Source of the DNA: JAWWOW01 sp033851265
GTDB lineage: Bacteria > Actinomycetota > Actinomycetes > JAWWOW01
Length of the DNA: 64,000 nucleotides
Assembly (NCBI GenBank): GCA_033851265.1
Contig: JAWWOW010000018.1
Coordinates: 31,082-95,081 of the forward strand
Direction: 5' to 3'
The translations under genes and the position numbers were made by a program. Shown here in pieces: positions 50,871 through 59,545 of the stretch. Every line of letters begins with the position of its first letter. Position 1 is the first letter of the stretch. The notes beneath the pieces were generated by a model. That model searched no databases. It saw only the letters and a program-made list of their open reading frames with translations, and was not told the origin of the DNA.

Positions 50871-50874
50871 CCGC

Positions 50875-51606
50875 CTAGCCGCCGCTGAGCCGCGCGAGCT
50901 GCTCGAAATCGATCACCTGATCGGTGGGAGGGGCGTTCGCCTTGACCTTGTCGCCGTAGTCGAGGAAGACCAGCTCGCCTTGTTCACCGGCTGGCGGCGT
51001 GATTGCCAGTGGATACGGCGGGCCCTTCGTTGCGACGTACAGCGTGCCGCTGTCCTTGCCGTCGACCAGGTCCCTCAAGCCGACGGTGTCCCTCCCACGT
51101 ACTTTCTTGCCCTCGATTTTTGTCACGTCGCCTTCCGGCTTGAGAAAATCCGACGCCAGCGCCTTCAGGTCCGAGAACGTCGTGAACTGCGCGAACTGTG
51201 GATTGCTGACCGGGGCCTTGAGGTACTTGCCGGTGAGCAACTGCGCCGCAACAGCAGGTGCACCACTCTTCGTATAGAACTCGGCCGGCGCCTTCACGTA
51301 GAACGTCTCACCGATGCGGATGATCTCGACGCGGTCACCTTTGATCGTGATGCTGCCTGCAGCCGTCGAGTCCTGAGCGATCCGGAGATCGATCTCGTAC
51401 GTGTCAGACCCCGCCTTGCGGACACCCTTGAGGTGAACCGAGGGCGCGCTTTCCAATGCTGCCTTGGCTCGCGCCAGAATCTCCGTCGCGGTGAGATTGG
51501 CGACACCGTTGTCCGCGCCGCTGTCGTCGCCACCGCCGCACGCCGCAGTGAGCGCGACGGTCCCGGCTACGACGCCTGACACAAGCGCGCGCATCACCCG
51601 GTTCAT
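50875..51606 (-). CDS. LppX/LprG-like lipoprotein
   Basis: 243-residue lipoprotein: signal ending LTAAC (Cys about 21), GGGDDSG linker, then an alpha/beta domain with ATEILARAKAALESAPSVHLKG, GSITIKGDRVEIIRIGETFYVKAP and YLKAPVSNPQFAQFTTFSDLKAL. This matches the LppX/LprAFG fold that carries lipids in the cell envelope of actinobacteria. GGAGGCAACA precedes ATG 51606, which overlaps the stop of the acetoacetate decarboxylase-like gene. Lipid carriage is inferred from the family. Confidence 0.82.
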   Translation of the reverse strand: MNRVMRALVSGVVAGTVALTAACGGGDDSGADNGVANLTATEILARAKAALESAPSVHLKGVRKAGSDTYEIDLRIAQDSTAAGSITIKGDRVEIIRIGETFYVKAPAEFYTKSGAPAVAAQLLTGKYLKAPVSNPQFAQFTTFSDLKALASDFLKPEGDVTKIEGKKVRGRDTVGLRDLVDGKDSGTLYVATKGPPYPLAITPPAGEQGELVFLDYGDKVKANAPPTDQVIDFEQLARLSGG

Positions 51607-52298
51607 TGTTGCCTCCACCGCGGAGCACCGACACGCATCGTCGCTGCGGTCAGGAGTATGCCGCGATGCCTTCCTGGCAGTAGCCACGATGCGAACGACG
51701 CATTGGGATCGACGGCTACGTCAACAGTGACGACACGACCGCGGCCGCGCATCGTGACGGGGACAGAACCGACCCGCCCGTCCGGGCGTACCTGGGCTTG
51801 CGTCGAGCGACCGAAAATAGGAATGGACAGTCCCCGTTGGACAACACGTGCAGACAGCCACCAGCCGTCGCCGTCAACTCGCACGCTGTCGTCGGGCTCC
51901 CACGCGAACGCCGCCATCACCTTGGGTAAGGCCCAGTGCGCGCGCCCAGCATGCACACTCGGGATCGAGTCGACGGCGATGAGCGGTACACATGTGCGAC
52001 CCAGCAGACCTCCCCTAACGGTTACGGGGGCGCCCATCACTTCGTCGTACGCACCGACGGGCGTCTCGCTGTATCGCACGAATCCAACGTTGGTGATGCC
52101 GCGACGGCGCCGCTCCAGTGGCGTCGGCACAGCCGTGGCAGCCCCGGCTGTCGGCCGGTGCCTCCACAGCAGACCGCTCATTCGCACCCGCCATGGCGGA
52201 CCGGGCGTGTCCGCAGGAAGTGCAGCCGCAACCTCAGGCGGCAGAACGGTTTCCGGTACGCCGACCAGCGTTTTGATCTCAGCGGCGGTGAGGGTCAC
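51603..52298 (-). CDS. Acetoacetate decarboxylase-family protein
   Basis: 231-residue protein of the acetoacetate decarboxylase-like fold: ITNVGFVRYSETPVGAYDEVMGAP, CVPLIAVDSIPSVHAGRAHWALPKVMAAFAW, and later GRGRVVTVDVAVDP. The Lys in ALPKVMAAF lies where the family places its Schiff-base lysine, but the activity is unproved. Its leaderless-type start at GTG 52298 has CAGGAT 6 nt upstream, sharing the -10 region with the divergent gene. The stop overlaps the lipoprotein start. Confidence 0.75.
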   Translation of the reverse strand: MTLTAAEIKTLVGVPETVLPPEVAAALPADTPGPPWRVRMSGLLWRHRPTAGAATAVPTPLERRRRGITNVGFVRYSETPVGAYDEVMGAPVTVRGGLLGRTCVPLIAVDSIPSVHAGRAHWALPKVMAAFAWEPDDSVRVDGDGWWLSARVVQRGLSIPIFGRSTQAQVRPDGRVGSVPVTMRGRGRVVTVDVAVDPNASFASWLLPGRHRGILLTAATMRVGAPRWRQQ

Positions 52299-52303
52299 GG
52301 GCC

Positions 52304-52310
52304 TATCCTG
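52304..52310. promoter_or_regulatory. Shared -10 region of two divergent leaderless genes
   Basis: On the plus strand TATCCT (52304-52309) is 6 nt before GTG 52316; on the minus strand CAGGAT (52310-52305) is 6 nt before GTG 52298. Both genes lack a Shine-Dalgarno, and the two -10 boxes overlap by five bases. Confidence 0.6.
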
Positions 52311-52315
52311 CCCAG

Positions 52316-53572
52316 GTGACCGGGCCCGCGACGAAAGTGTTTATCGCGCGCCTCGCCGGCCTAGCTGTCTTCGATCCGAATGGCGAGCAGGTCGGGCGGG
52401 TGCGCGATGTTGTCGTTGTTTTGCCCGTTGCGGTCCAGGCACCCCGCGTGCTCGGGCTCGTCGTCGAGGTAGCGCCACGCCGCCGCATCTTCGTCCCGAT
52501 CAGCCGCGTGAGCGCGATTGACGCAGGTCAGGTCATCATCCAGGGCACGGTTAACCTGCGACGTTTCGAGCGACGGGCGGGCGAGACGCTGGTCCTCGCC
52601 GAGATGCTTGATCGGCGGGTGACCATCAGCGAGACCGGAGAGTCGGCCACCGTCATCGACGTCGGCATGGAGCAGACGCGCACCCGCGATTGGCTCGTGA
52701 CGCGTGTCGCAGTGCGCTCGGGCGGGGGCCTTCGGCGGCGGCGCGGACATGTCAAGACGCTCGGGTGGTCCGAGGTTGCCGGCATGGTCCACGTGGAGGA
52801 GGAGCAAGGCGCGGCCAACATGCTGGCCGCATTCGACAAGCTGCGAGCAGTCGACCTTGCCGGCGTCCTGCACGAGCTGTCCGCCAAGCGCCGTGCAGAG
52901 GTCGCCGCGGCACTCGACGACGAACGGCTCGCCGACGTTCTCGAGGAACTGCCTGAGGACGATCAGGTCGAGATCCTCGGCAAGCTGGCAACGGAGCGGG
53001 CAGCTGACGTTCTCGAAGCGATGGCACCGGACGACGCGGCCGACCTGTTGGCTGAGTTGCCCGACGACGAAGCGCAGCGACTGCTTGCGTTGATGGAGCC
53101 GGACGAAGCTGCACCGGTCCGCCGGCTGCTGGCGTACGCCGACGACACGGCTGGCGGCCTGATGACCAGCGAACCGGTGATCCTGCCACCCGACGCAACT
53201 GTCGCCGAGGCGTTGGCACACGTGCGCAGCGCTGAGCTGACACCCGCGCTCGCTGCGCAGGTCTACGTCTGCCGTCCGCCGACGGAAACACCGACCGGGA
53301 AGTTCGTCGGCATCGCACACACGCAACGGCTCTTGCGCGAACCACCGTCGTCGCTGGTGTCCGGTGTGGTCGACACCGACATCGACCCCTTGCATGCAGA
53401 CGTACGTCTGCCCGCTTTGACGAGTTACCTCGCGACGTACAACCTGGTCGCCGTTCCCATTGTCGATGAAGACGATCACCTGATCGGCGCGGTCACCGTC
53501 GACGACGTCCTTGACCACCTGCTCCCCGAAGGATGGCGGGAGCGTTCGCTCGAGGAGTCGCTCGATGGCTGA
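52316..53572 (+). CDS. MgtE N-terminal plus CBS domain protein without channel domain
   Basis: 418-residue soluble protein. A PRC-barrel-like segment at the N-terminus (IARLAGLAVFDPNGEQVGRVRDVVVV), the MgtE_N superhelix about 180-280 (LHELSAKRRAEVAAAL, LEELPEDDQVEIL, LLAELPDDEAQRLLALME), and two CBS domains (AGGLMTSEPVILP, NLVAVPIVDEDDHLIGAVTVDDVLDHLLP). The five-helix Mg2+ channel domain is absent, so this is a magnesium sensor-like module rather than a transporter. It overlaps the DUF1003 gene by 8 nt. Such pairs are common in actinobacteria as I recall. Confidence 0.88.
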   Translation: MTGPATKVFIARLAGLAVFDPNGEQVGRVRDVVVVLPVAVQAPRVLGLVVEVAPRRRIFVPISRVSAIDAGQVIIQGTVNLRRFERRAGETLVLAEMLDRRVTISETGESATVIDVGMEQTRTRDWLVTRVAVRSGGGLRRRRGHVKTLGWSEVAGMVHVEEEQGAANMLAAFDKLRAVDLAGVLHELSAKRRAEVAAALDDERLADVLEELPEDDQVEILGKLATERAADVLEAMAPDDAADLLAELPDDEAQRLLALMEPDEAAPVRRLLAYADDTAGGLMTSEPVILPPDATVAEALAHVRSAELTPALAAQVYVCRPPTETPTGKFVGIAHTQRLLREPPSSLVSGVVDTDIDPLHADVRLPALTSYLATYNLVAVPIVDEDDHLIGAVTVDDVLDHLLPEGWRERSLEESLDG

Positions 53573-54062
53573 GCGGCGGCGCGGCCGTCTCGACGTGCCT
53601 CGCCAACCACGTCCCGTGGTCCCCCGGCCGCGCTATGACCCCGATTCGTTCGGCCGGGGTGCCGAGGGGTTCGCGCGTTTCATGGGTACGGCGCGCTTCC
53701 TCGTGTACATGACGGCCTTCGTCATCATGTGGATCGCGTGGAACACATGGGCGCCGGACGACCTGCAGTTCGACCCGCGGCATCTGAATTACACGCTGCT
53801 GACACTGATCCTGTCGCTGCAAGCCTCGTACGCCGCCCCCCTCATCCTGCTGGCGCAGAACCGGCAGGCCGACCGCGACCGCGTCCAACTCCAGGAGGAC
53901 CGGGCCCGGGACGAGCGGAGCATCGCCGACATGGAGTACCTGACCCGGGAGATCGCCGCCCTGCGGATCGCCATGGGAGAGGTCGCGACGCGCGACTTCG
54001 TGCGCTCGGAGCTACAGCGCCTGCTCGAGGAGCAGGAAGCTGCCAAGGAAGACCCGACATAA
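53565..54062 (+). CDS. DUF1003 membrane protein
   Basis: 165-residue DUF1003 protein: a basic N-terminus, two membrane helices (FLVYMTAFVIMWIAWNTW and TLLTLILSLQASYAAPLILL), the motif QNRQADRDRVQLQEDRARDE, and a coiled-coil C-terminus. ATG 53565 overlaps the MgtE-N gene (GAGGAG just upstream). It may be the membrane partner of the soluble MgtE-N/CBS protein; function unknown. Confidence 0.87.
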   Translation: MAERRRGRLDVPRQPRPVVPRPRYDPDSFGRGAEGFARFMGTARFLVYMTAFVIMWIAWNTWAPDDLQFDPRHLNYTLLTLILSLQASYAAPLILLAQNRQADRDRVQLQEDRARDERSIADMEYLTREIAALRIAMGEVATRDFVRSELQRLLEEQEAAKEDPT

Positions 54063-54139
54063 CGGTCGTTTGGGCTGAGTGGTCGAGCGCGATGCGCGCC
54101 GGGCTACACCCGTTGGGCTAATCGGCCGAAACAGGACAC

Positions 54140-56464
54140 GTGACGTCCCACCCGCCTGTGTCGCCCCCTGTTCAACGACGGGCCACCTCACGCCGACGTC
54201 TCGGCGACGTTCTCGTCGAACTCGGCCTGCTCACTGATGTGCAACTCGACGAAGCTCTCGCCACCCAGCTCGAGGCGGTCGCCGAAGGCCGACGCGTCCG
54301 GCTCGGCCGTCTCCTCATCGAGTCGGGCACACTCACCGAGCGTGACGTGGCCCGAGCCATGGCGGAAATGCTTGCGCTCGATGTCGTCGACCTCGGCAAG
54401 GAACCCATCGACCCGGAGACAGTGCGCCTGCTGCCTCGTGCAGTGGCCGAGCGCACGCACGTGCTCGTGTTGGAACGGACGGAGACCGGACTACGGGTAG
54501 CCGCCGCGGACCCCACCAACGTTGTCGCGCTGGACGACGTCCGCGTCTACACCGGCGCTCAAGAGCTCATCGTCGTTGTTGCCACCGAGTCCCAGATCAA
54601 GGACCACCTCGCTCGCGCGTGGTCACTGTCTGAATCATCCGCGTCCGACATGGCGATGTTCGACACCAGCGTCGATGAGGACTCATATGACGACCTCGTT
54701 GGCACGGTCGACGCCGCACCGACCGTCAAGCTCGTCAACACCATCCTCGCTGACGCGGTTCGTCTCGGTGCCAGTGACGTTCACGTCGAGCCGCAGATCA
54801 ACAACGTGCGTATCCGCTACCGCGTCGACGGGTTGCTGCGGGACGTAATGACCTTGCCGCGCAGCGCCTCACTGTCTCTGATCAGCCGCATGAAGATCGT
54901 GTCCGGTCTCGACATCGCGGAGCGACGGGTGCCCCAGGACGGTCGCGCCCGGCTGACCGTGGACGGCTTCGGTATCGACGCGCGGGTGAGCACGCTGCCC
55001 TCGGTGCACGGCGAGAAGATCGTCGTCCGCCTCCTGGCGGGTGCAGAGTCGGTCGCACCGCTCACGTCGCTCGGTTTCGACCAGAGGCAGCTCGATGACT
55101 TGCTCAACGCGCTGACCTCACCGCAAGGCTTGATCCTCATTACGGGGCCCACCGGCTCGGGCAAGACCAACAGCTTGTATGCAGCGATCAACCAAATTCG
55201 TACGCCGGACCGCAACATCGTCACGCTCGAAGACCCGGTCGAGATTCAGGTGACAGGCATCACGCAGGTCCAGGTCAGCCAGCGCACCGGGCTCACGTTT
55301 GCCCGCGGGCTACGCGCAACGTTGCGACAGGACCCCGATGTTGTCCTCGTCGGCGAGGTCCGCGATGCCGAGACCGCAGAGCTTGCTCTCCAGGCCGCGA
55401 TGACCGGACACCTCGTGCTGACGACATTGCACACGAATGATGCGGTGTCCTCGCTGACGCGCCTCGTCGACATGGGTGTTGAACCCTTCCTCGTCGCCAC
55501 ATCACTGAGCCTGGTCGTCGCGCAGCGTCTTGTACGCCGACCCTGCGGGTCATGCGCGGCGCCGTACGAGCCCAGCGCTCGCACGCTCACTCTGCTCGGC
55601 CTGGAACCCAGCGACCTCGTCGGCGCCACGCCGATGCGTGGTCGTGGTTGCGGCGACTGCGGAGACACCGGCTACCGCGGCCGAATCGGTGTTTTCGAAG
55701 TCCTGCCCGTCACGTCCGCGATGCGCGCAGCATTGACGCGAGCACCGTCGGAAGGCGCGATAGCTGCGGCGGCGCGGGCTTCTGGAGTGTCGACACTTCG
55801 TCGAGCGGCGATCGTCAAGGCAATGCGCGGCGAAACGACATTTGAAGAGGTCACGCGCGTAACCCACCACGATGCCCTCGGTGGTCTCGCGTGCCCGTCG
55901 TGCGCCCGACGACTGGCCGACGACATGGTCGTGTGCCCGTGGTGTGACACGTCCGTCGCTCGCGGTCATTGCACGACCTGCACCCGGGCGCTCGATCCAG
56001 AGTGGCGAGTGTGCCCCTGGTGTCGCACCCAGGCCCCGGACGCCCCCATTGCGATAACCGCCCCAACGGCCGCTCCGGACAAGCCGCGGGTCCTTGTCGT
56101 CGACGACGATGCCCATCTCTGCGAGTACATCGCGACCGTTCTCGGCGACCGTGCGGTCGTCGACACGGCGGCGACGGCGACGGAAGCGCTCAACCTGGTC
56201 AGCGAGCAGACGTACGACGTGGCGGTCATCGACCACGGTCTGCCGGACCTCTCCGGGGTAGAACTCGTCCGACTGCTGCGCACAGAGCCGTCGACAGCAT
56301 TGCTTCCGCTATTGCTGTTCACCGGCCAGGACGCCGACGTCCTTGAGGGCACCGCTCGAACCGCAGGAGCAGACGATTTCCTCACCAAGCCGGCCAACCC
56401 GGATGTGATCGAAGAGCGGGTTCTCGCGCTCGCAGCGCGCAGTCCTCGCATCGCTGCGCACTGA
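54140..56464 (+). CDS. GspE/PilB-type ATPase fused to double zinc ribbon and receiver domain
   Basis: 774-residue fusion. Residues about 20-150 form the type II/IV secretion ATPase N-domain (RLGDVLVELGLLTDVQLDEAL); 190-560 the hexameric ATPase with Walker A GPTGSGKTNS, Asp box, VLVGEVRDAETAEL and His box LTTLHTNDAVSSL, plus a zinc tetracysteine CGSCAAP/CGDCGDTGYRGRIG. About 585-640 is a double zinc ribbon with eight cysteines (CPSC, CPWC, CTTC, CPWC). Residues 650-770 are a receiver domain with DDD, VIDHGLPD (phospho-acceptor Asp) and TKPANP. It should power pilus or secretion assembly under phosphorelay control, but no pilin, PilC or PilT gene is nearby. Confidence 0.88.
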   Translation: MTSHPPVSPPVQRRATSRRRLGDVLVELGLLTDVQLDEALATQLEAVAEGRRVRLGRLLIESGTLTERDVARAMAEMLALDVVDLGKEPIDPETVRLLPRAVAERTHVLVLERTETGLRVAAADPTNVVALDDVRVYTGAQELIVVVATESQIKDHLARAWSLSESSASDMAMFDTSVDEDSYDDLVGTVDAAPTVKLVNTILADAVRLGASDVHVEPQINNVRIRYRVDGLLRDVMTLPRSASLSLISRMKIVSGLDIAERRVPQDGRARLTVDGFGIDARVSTLPSVHGEKIVVRLLAGAESVAPLTSLGFDQRQLDDLLNALTSPQGLILITGPTGSGKTNSLYAAINQIRTPDRNIVTLEDPVEIQVTGITQVQVSQRTGLTFARGLRATLRQDPDVVLVGEVRDAETAELALQAAMTGHLVLTTLHTNDAVSSLTRLVDMGVEPFLVATSLSLVVAQRLVRRPCGSCAAPYEPSARTLTLLGLEPSDLVGATPMRGRGCGDCGDTGYRGRIGVFEVLPVTSAMRAALTRAPSEGAIAAAARASGVSTLRRAAIVKAMRGETTFEEVTRVTHHDALGGLACPSCARRLADDMVVCPWCDTSVARGHCTTCTRALDPEWRVCPWCRTQAPDAPIAITAPTAAPDKPRVLVVDDDAHLCEYIATVLGDRAVVDTAATATEALNLVSEQTYDVAVIDHGLPDLSGVELVRLLRTEPSTALLPLLLFTGQDADVLEGTARTAGADDFLTKPANPDVIEERVLALAARSPRIAAH

Positions 56465-56470
56465 GACACC

Positions 56471-56476
56471 TACAGT
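56471..56476 (+). promoter_or_regulatory. -10 box (TACAGT) before mrp
   Basis: TACAGT 6 nt before ATG 56483; a GGAG overlaps the spacer, so either leaderless or leadered initiation is possible. Confidence 0.4.
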
Positions 56477-56482
56477 GGAGCC

Positions 56483-57610
56483 ATGCCTCCGTCCGTAGAT
56501 GCGGTGACCGCTGCCCTGGCCACGGTCTCCGACCCCGAGATCAAGAAGCCGCTGACTGACCTCGGGATGATCCGCTCGGTCGATATCACTGACGACGGTG
56601 CTGTGAGCGTTGGCGTGTGGCTGACCGTCGCCGGTTGCCCGATGAAGGACACGATCACCCGCGACGTCACCGCGGCTGTCTCCCAAGTGCCCGGGGTCAC
56701 CTCCGTGAGCGTGGACCTCGAACCGATGGGCGATGAGCAACGCCAAGAGCTGACGAAACGACTCCGAGGTGGCCACGAGGACAAGGAGATCCCGTTCGCC
56801 AAACCAGGGTCGCTGACCCGCGTCTATGCGATCGCGAGCGGCAAGGGCGGCGTCGGAAAGTCCTCGGTTACCGTCAACCTCGCTGCCGCGATGGCGGCCA
56901 ACGGGTTGTCCGTCGGGGTGGTCGACGCCGACATCTACGGGCACTCGATTCCCCGCATGCTGGGCGTCACCGCGCGTCCGACGCAGGTCGAGAACATGAT
57001 CATGCCGCCGCAGGCGCATGGCGTGAAAGTCATCTCGATCGGCAGCTTCACCGAAGGCAACACTCCGGTTGTCTGGCGCGGCCCGATGTTGCATAGGGCG
57101 TTGCAACAGTTCCTCGCCGACGTGTTCTGGGGCGACCTCGACGTACTGCTGCTCGACCTACCACCCGGCACCGGTGACATCGCCATCTCCGTTGCGCAGC
57201 TCGTGCCGACCGCCGAGATCCTCATCGTCACCACGCCCCAGCTCGCAGCCCGTGAGGTTGCCGAGCGCGCCGGTGCGATCTCACTGCAGACGCACCAACA
57301 GCTCGCCGGCGTGATCGAGAACATGGCCGGTCTGCCGTGCCCACACTGCGGTGAGATGGTCGACGTGTTCGGTTCCGGCGGTGGTCGTGCGGTCGCAGAT
57401 GCGCTGTCGCGTGCTACCGGCACCAGCGTCGACGTGCTGGCCTCTATCCCCATCGACGTGCGTCTGCGCGAGGGTGGCGACAACGGCATCCCGCTAGTGC
57501 TCGCTGATCCCGACGCACCGGCAGCTAAGGAACTCCGCGCGCTTGCCGACCGACTGGGCACCCGCGCACGCGGCCTGGTGGGCCTGTCGCTGCCGATCAG
57601 CCCGGCTTAG
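56483..57610 (+). CDS. mrp: Mrp/NBP35-family Fe-S carrier ATPase
   Basis: 375-residue protein that carries and transfers Fe-S clusters. N-terminal DUF59 domain (ALATVSDPEIKKPLTDLGMIRSVD), then the P-loop ASGKGGVGKSSVTVNLAAAMA near 120, the switch DADIYGHSIPRMLG, LLLDLPPGTGDIAIS, and the cluster-binding CPHCGE near 285. It converges on tatB with 3 nt between stops, matching the mycobacterial arrangement of mrp near tatB-htrA-sigE. Confidence 0.94.
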   Translation: MPPSVDAVTAALATVSDPEIKKPLTDLGMIRSVDITDDGAVSVGVWLTVAGCPMKDTITRDVTAAVSQVPGVTSVSVDLEPMGDEQRQELTKRLRGGHEDKEIPFAKPGSLTRVYAIASGKGGVGKSSVTVNLAAAMAANGLSVGVVDADIYGHSIPRMLGVTARPTQVENMIMPPQAHGVKVISIGSFTEGNTPVVWRGPMLHRALQQFLADVFWGDLDVLLLDLPPGTGDIAISVAQLVPTAEILIVTTPQLAAREVAERAGAISLQTHQQLAGVIENMAGLPCPHCGEMVDVFGSGGGRAVADALSRATGTSVDVLASIPIDVRLREGGDNGIPLVLADPDAPAAKELRALADRLGTRARGLVGLSLPISPA

Positions 57611-57613
57611 CTC

Positions 57614-57964
57614 TCAGGTCGCGTCCGAGTCGTAGGGCGGTCGTTCGCCGACCGCTAACGGGCGCGGTTCCTCCCGCAACTCGTGGGCCGCGGCAGACGT
57701 CGGCGGTAAGCCCGTGTCGTCATCAAGGTCGTCGAGCAGGTGCCTGCGCACGAACGTCCGTGGATTGAGGTCCTCGAACCTCACCTCGGCGAAATCAGGG
57801 CCAAGCTCTTCCTTGACCGACGCTGACGCGTTGCGAGCCATCATTCGGAACTGCCGCAACAGGCGACCGGCGTCGGCGGCGAGCTTGGGCAGGCGTTCGG
57901 GGCCGACTACGAACAGCGCGATGACGGCAATGACCGCGACCTCGCCGAACCCGATGTGGAACAT
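57614..57964 (-). CDS. tatB: Sec-independent protein translocase TatB
   Basis: 116-residue twin-arginine translocase subunit: a membrane helix (GFGEVAVIAVIALFVVGPERLPKL, with the Glu and GPERLP signature), an amphipathic helix (AGRLLRQFRMMARNA) and an acidic hydrophilic tail (DLDDDTGLPP). It forms the substrate-receptor complex with TatC, which is not in the window. It is the last gene of the sigE chain, with an extra -10 box GATACT 6 nt ahead of ATG 57964. Confidence 0.92.
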   Translation of the reverse strand: MFHIGFGEVAVIAVIALFVVGPERLPKLAADAGRLLRQFRMMARNASASVKEELGPDFAEVRFEDLNPRTFVRRHLLDDLDDDTGLPPTSAAAHELREEPRPLAVGERPPYDSDAT

Positions 57965-57967
57965 CGC

Positions 57968-58246
57968 TCAAGTATCGCCGATGACGACGGTCCAAGGTCG
58001 AACCGACCAGGACGTGACGAGCCCGTTGGTCACATACGGGTCTTGCTGCACGAACTTTTCGACGACCGACGGGTCATCGGTGTTCCATACCAGGACGGCC
58101 CTATCGGCAGGCTCGGCGAGCGCCCCACCCATGAACAGCTCGCCGCGTTCGTGGGCGGCGCTCGCCAGGGCCAGGTGCTCCTGGCGGAACTCCTGCCGGC
58201 GGTCGAGATAGTCGTCGACCAGCTCATAAAGCAGCAGGTACGTCAC
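57968..58246 (-). CDS. YciI-like small protein
   Basis: 92-residue YciI/PF03795-type dimeric alpha/beta-barrel protein (YLLLYELVDDYLDRRQEFRQEHL, GELFMGGALAEPADRAVLVW, PYVTNGLVTSWSVRPW). The conserved His in QEHL is present. Function is unknown. Its GTG overlaps the htrA stop (GTGA) and its own stop is 3 nt before tatB, so it is part of the sigE chain. Confidence 0.85.
   Translation of the reverse strand: MTYLLLYELVDDYLDRRQEFRQEHLALASAAHERGELFMGGALAEPADRAVLVWNTDDPSVVEKFVQQDPYVTNGLVTSWSVRPWTVVIGDT
57971..57976 (-). promoter_or_regulatory. -10 box (GATACT) before tatB
   Basis: GATACT on the minus strand, 6 nt before ATG 57964, inside the end of the YciI-like gene. It could give a separate leaderless tatB transcript. 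Confidence 0.4.
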
Positions 58247-59535
58247 GCCCGCGCCCTACCCAGTGTCACGTTGACCGTCTTGCGGGCACTGCCCCGGACG
58301 ACCGTGATCCTCACGACGTCACCGGGCTTGTGCTGCCGCGTGGCGATGATGACTTCGTCCGGACCCGTGGTCACCTTCCCGTCAACGGCCACGATGACGT
58401 CACCCTCGCGAAGTCCCGCCTTGTCACCGGGACCACCCGACTGGACAGCGGTACAGCTGCCGCGCTGGGCCGACGGACAACCGATCAGCGCGCCCTCCGG
58501 CGTACCGGTGTAGGCCAGGTTGAGGTTGACACCGATGATCGGTCGCTCGGCGAAGCCCTTGGCGATGATCTGAGCAGCGATGTCCTTCGCCCCGTTGCTG
58601 GGGATCGCGAATCCGAGGCCGATGTTGCCGCCTTGGTCCTGACCAAACGGCGTACTGCCCGCGCCGAGCGTTGCGATTGCCGAGTTGACACCGATAACGG
58701 CGCCGGATGAGTCGACGAGTGGCCCACCGGAGTTGCCCGGGTTGATCGCGGCGTCGGTCTGGATCGCGTCGATGACGGCGTTCGTGTCGGTGCCGCTACC
58801 GCTTGCATCGACCGGCCGGTTCAGTGCGCTGACGATGCCGGATGTGACTGTGCCGGCAAGGCCGAGCGGCGACCCGATAGCGATGACGGGATCGCCGACG
58901 GCGATGCGGTCGGAGTTTCCGAGATTTGCTTGTTTGAGACCATTCACCTTCAGCACTTGCAGCACGGCGAGATCCGACGTTGGTGCCCGACCGATGATGC
59001 GGGCCGGCACCGACTGGCCGCTTTGAAAGACAACGCGAACCGTGCCGTTGTCTGTCGCGGCAGCCGAGACGACGTGGTTGTTCGTCAGGATGTAACCGGT
59101 CGTGCCTTGCACCCGAATGACGAAACCGCTCCCGGTGTCACCGCCACTGCCGGCCTTGACGTCGATCTGGACCACGCTTGGCAGGATCCGCGCGGCAATG
59201 GAGGCAAACGAATTGGGCTGACGTTCGACTCGCGTCGTGGACTGCGGTGACCCGAGAGTCACGGGCTCGTGCGTCGTCGCCGCAGACCTGTCGTCGGCAG
59301 CATTGAGGCCGACGGCCGCGCCGATGCCAGCCGCAAGCAGCGCGACGATGATGAGTAACACGAAGACGATGGGTAGGGCGAGACGCGTTGATGTGAACCC
59401 TGCTCCACCTGAGATGTTGTCCGTCGGCAAACCCCAACGCTGCTCGGGAGGCTGCCACGGAGGCTGCGCCGAGCCCGGCTTCGACCACCATGCTTCGTCG
59501 GGCTTCTGGCTTTCGTCGCCCGGGTCCTGGCTCAT
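58243..59535 (-). CDS. htrA: HtrA/DegP-family membrane-anchored serine protease with PDZ
   Basis: 430-residue protease: a Pro/Trp-rich cytoplasmic N-terminus, one membrane helix (IVFVLLIIVALLAAGIGAAVG, about 56-76), a trypsin-like domain with His (ILTNNHVV), Asp (TSDLAVL) and Ser (NPGNSGGPL), and a C-terminal PDZ (DKAGLREGDVIVAVDG). It degrades misfolded envelope proteins or processes anti-sigma factors. It stands 10 nt after the RseB-like gene in the SigE chain, as expected for a stress protease under SigE. Confidence 0.94.
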   Translation of the reverse strand: MSQDPGDESQKPDEAWWSKPGSAQPPWQPPEQRWGLPTDNISGGAGFTSTRLALPIVFVLLIIVALLAAGIGAAVGLNAADDRSAATTHEPVTLGSPQSTTRVERQPNSFASIAARILPSVVQIDVKAGSGGDTGSGFVIRVQGTTGYILTNNHVVSAAATDNGTVRVVFQSGQSVPARIIGRAPTSDLAVLQVLKVNGLKQANLGNSDRIAVGDPVIAIGSPLGLAGTVTSGIVSALNRPVDASGSGTDTNAVIDAIQTDAAINPGNSGGPLVDSSGAVIGVNSAIATLGAGSTPFGQDQGGNIGLGFAIPSNGAKDIAAQIIAKGFAERPIIGVNLNLAYTGTPEGALIGCPSAQRGSCTAVQSGGPGDKAGLREGDVIVAVDGKVTTGPDEVIIATRQHKPGDVVRITVVRGSARKTVNVTLGRARA

Positions 59536-59545
59536 TTCTCCCCGA

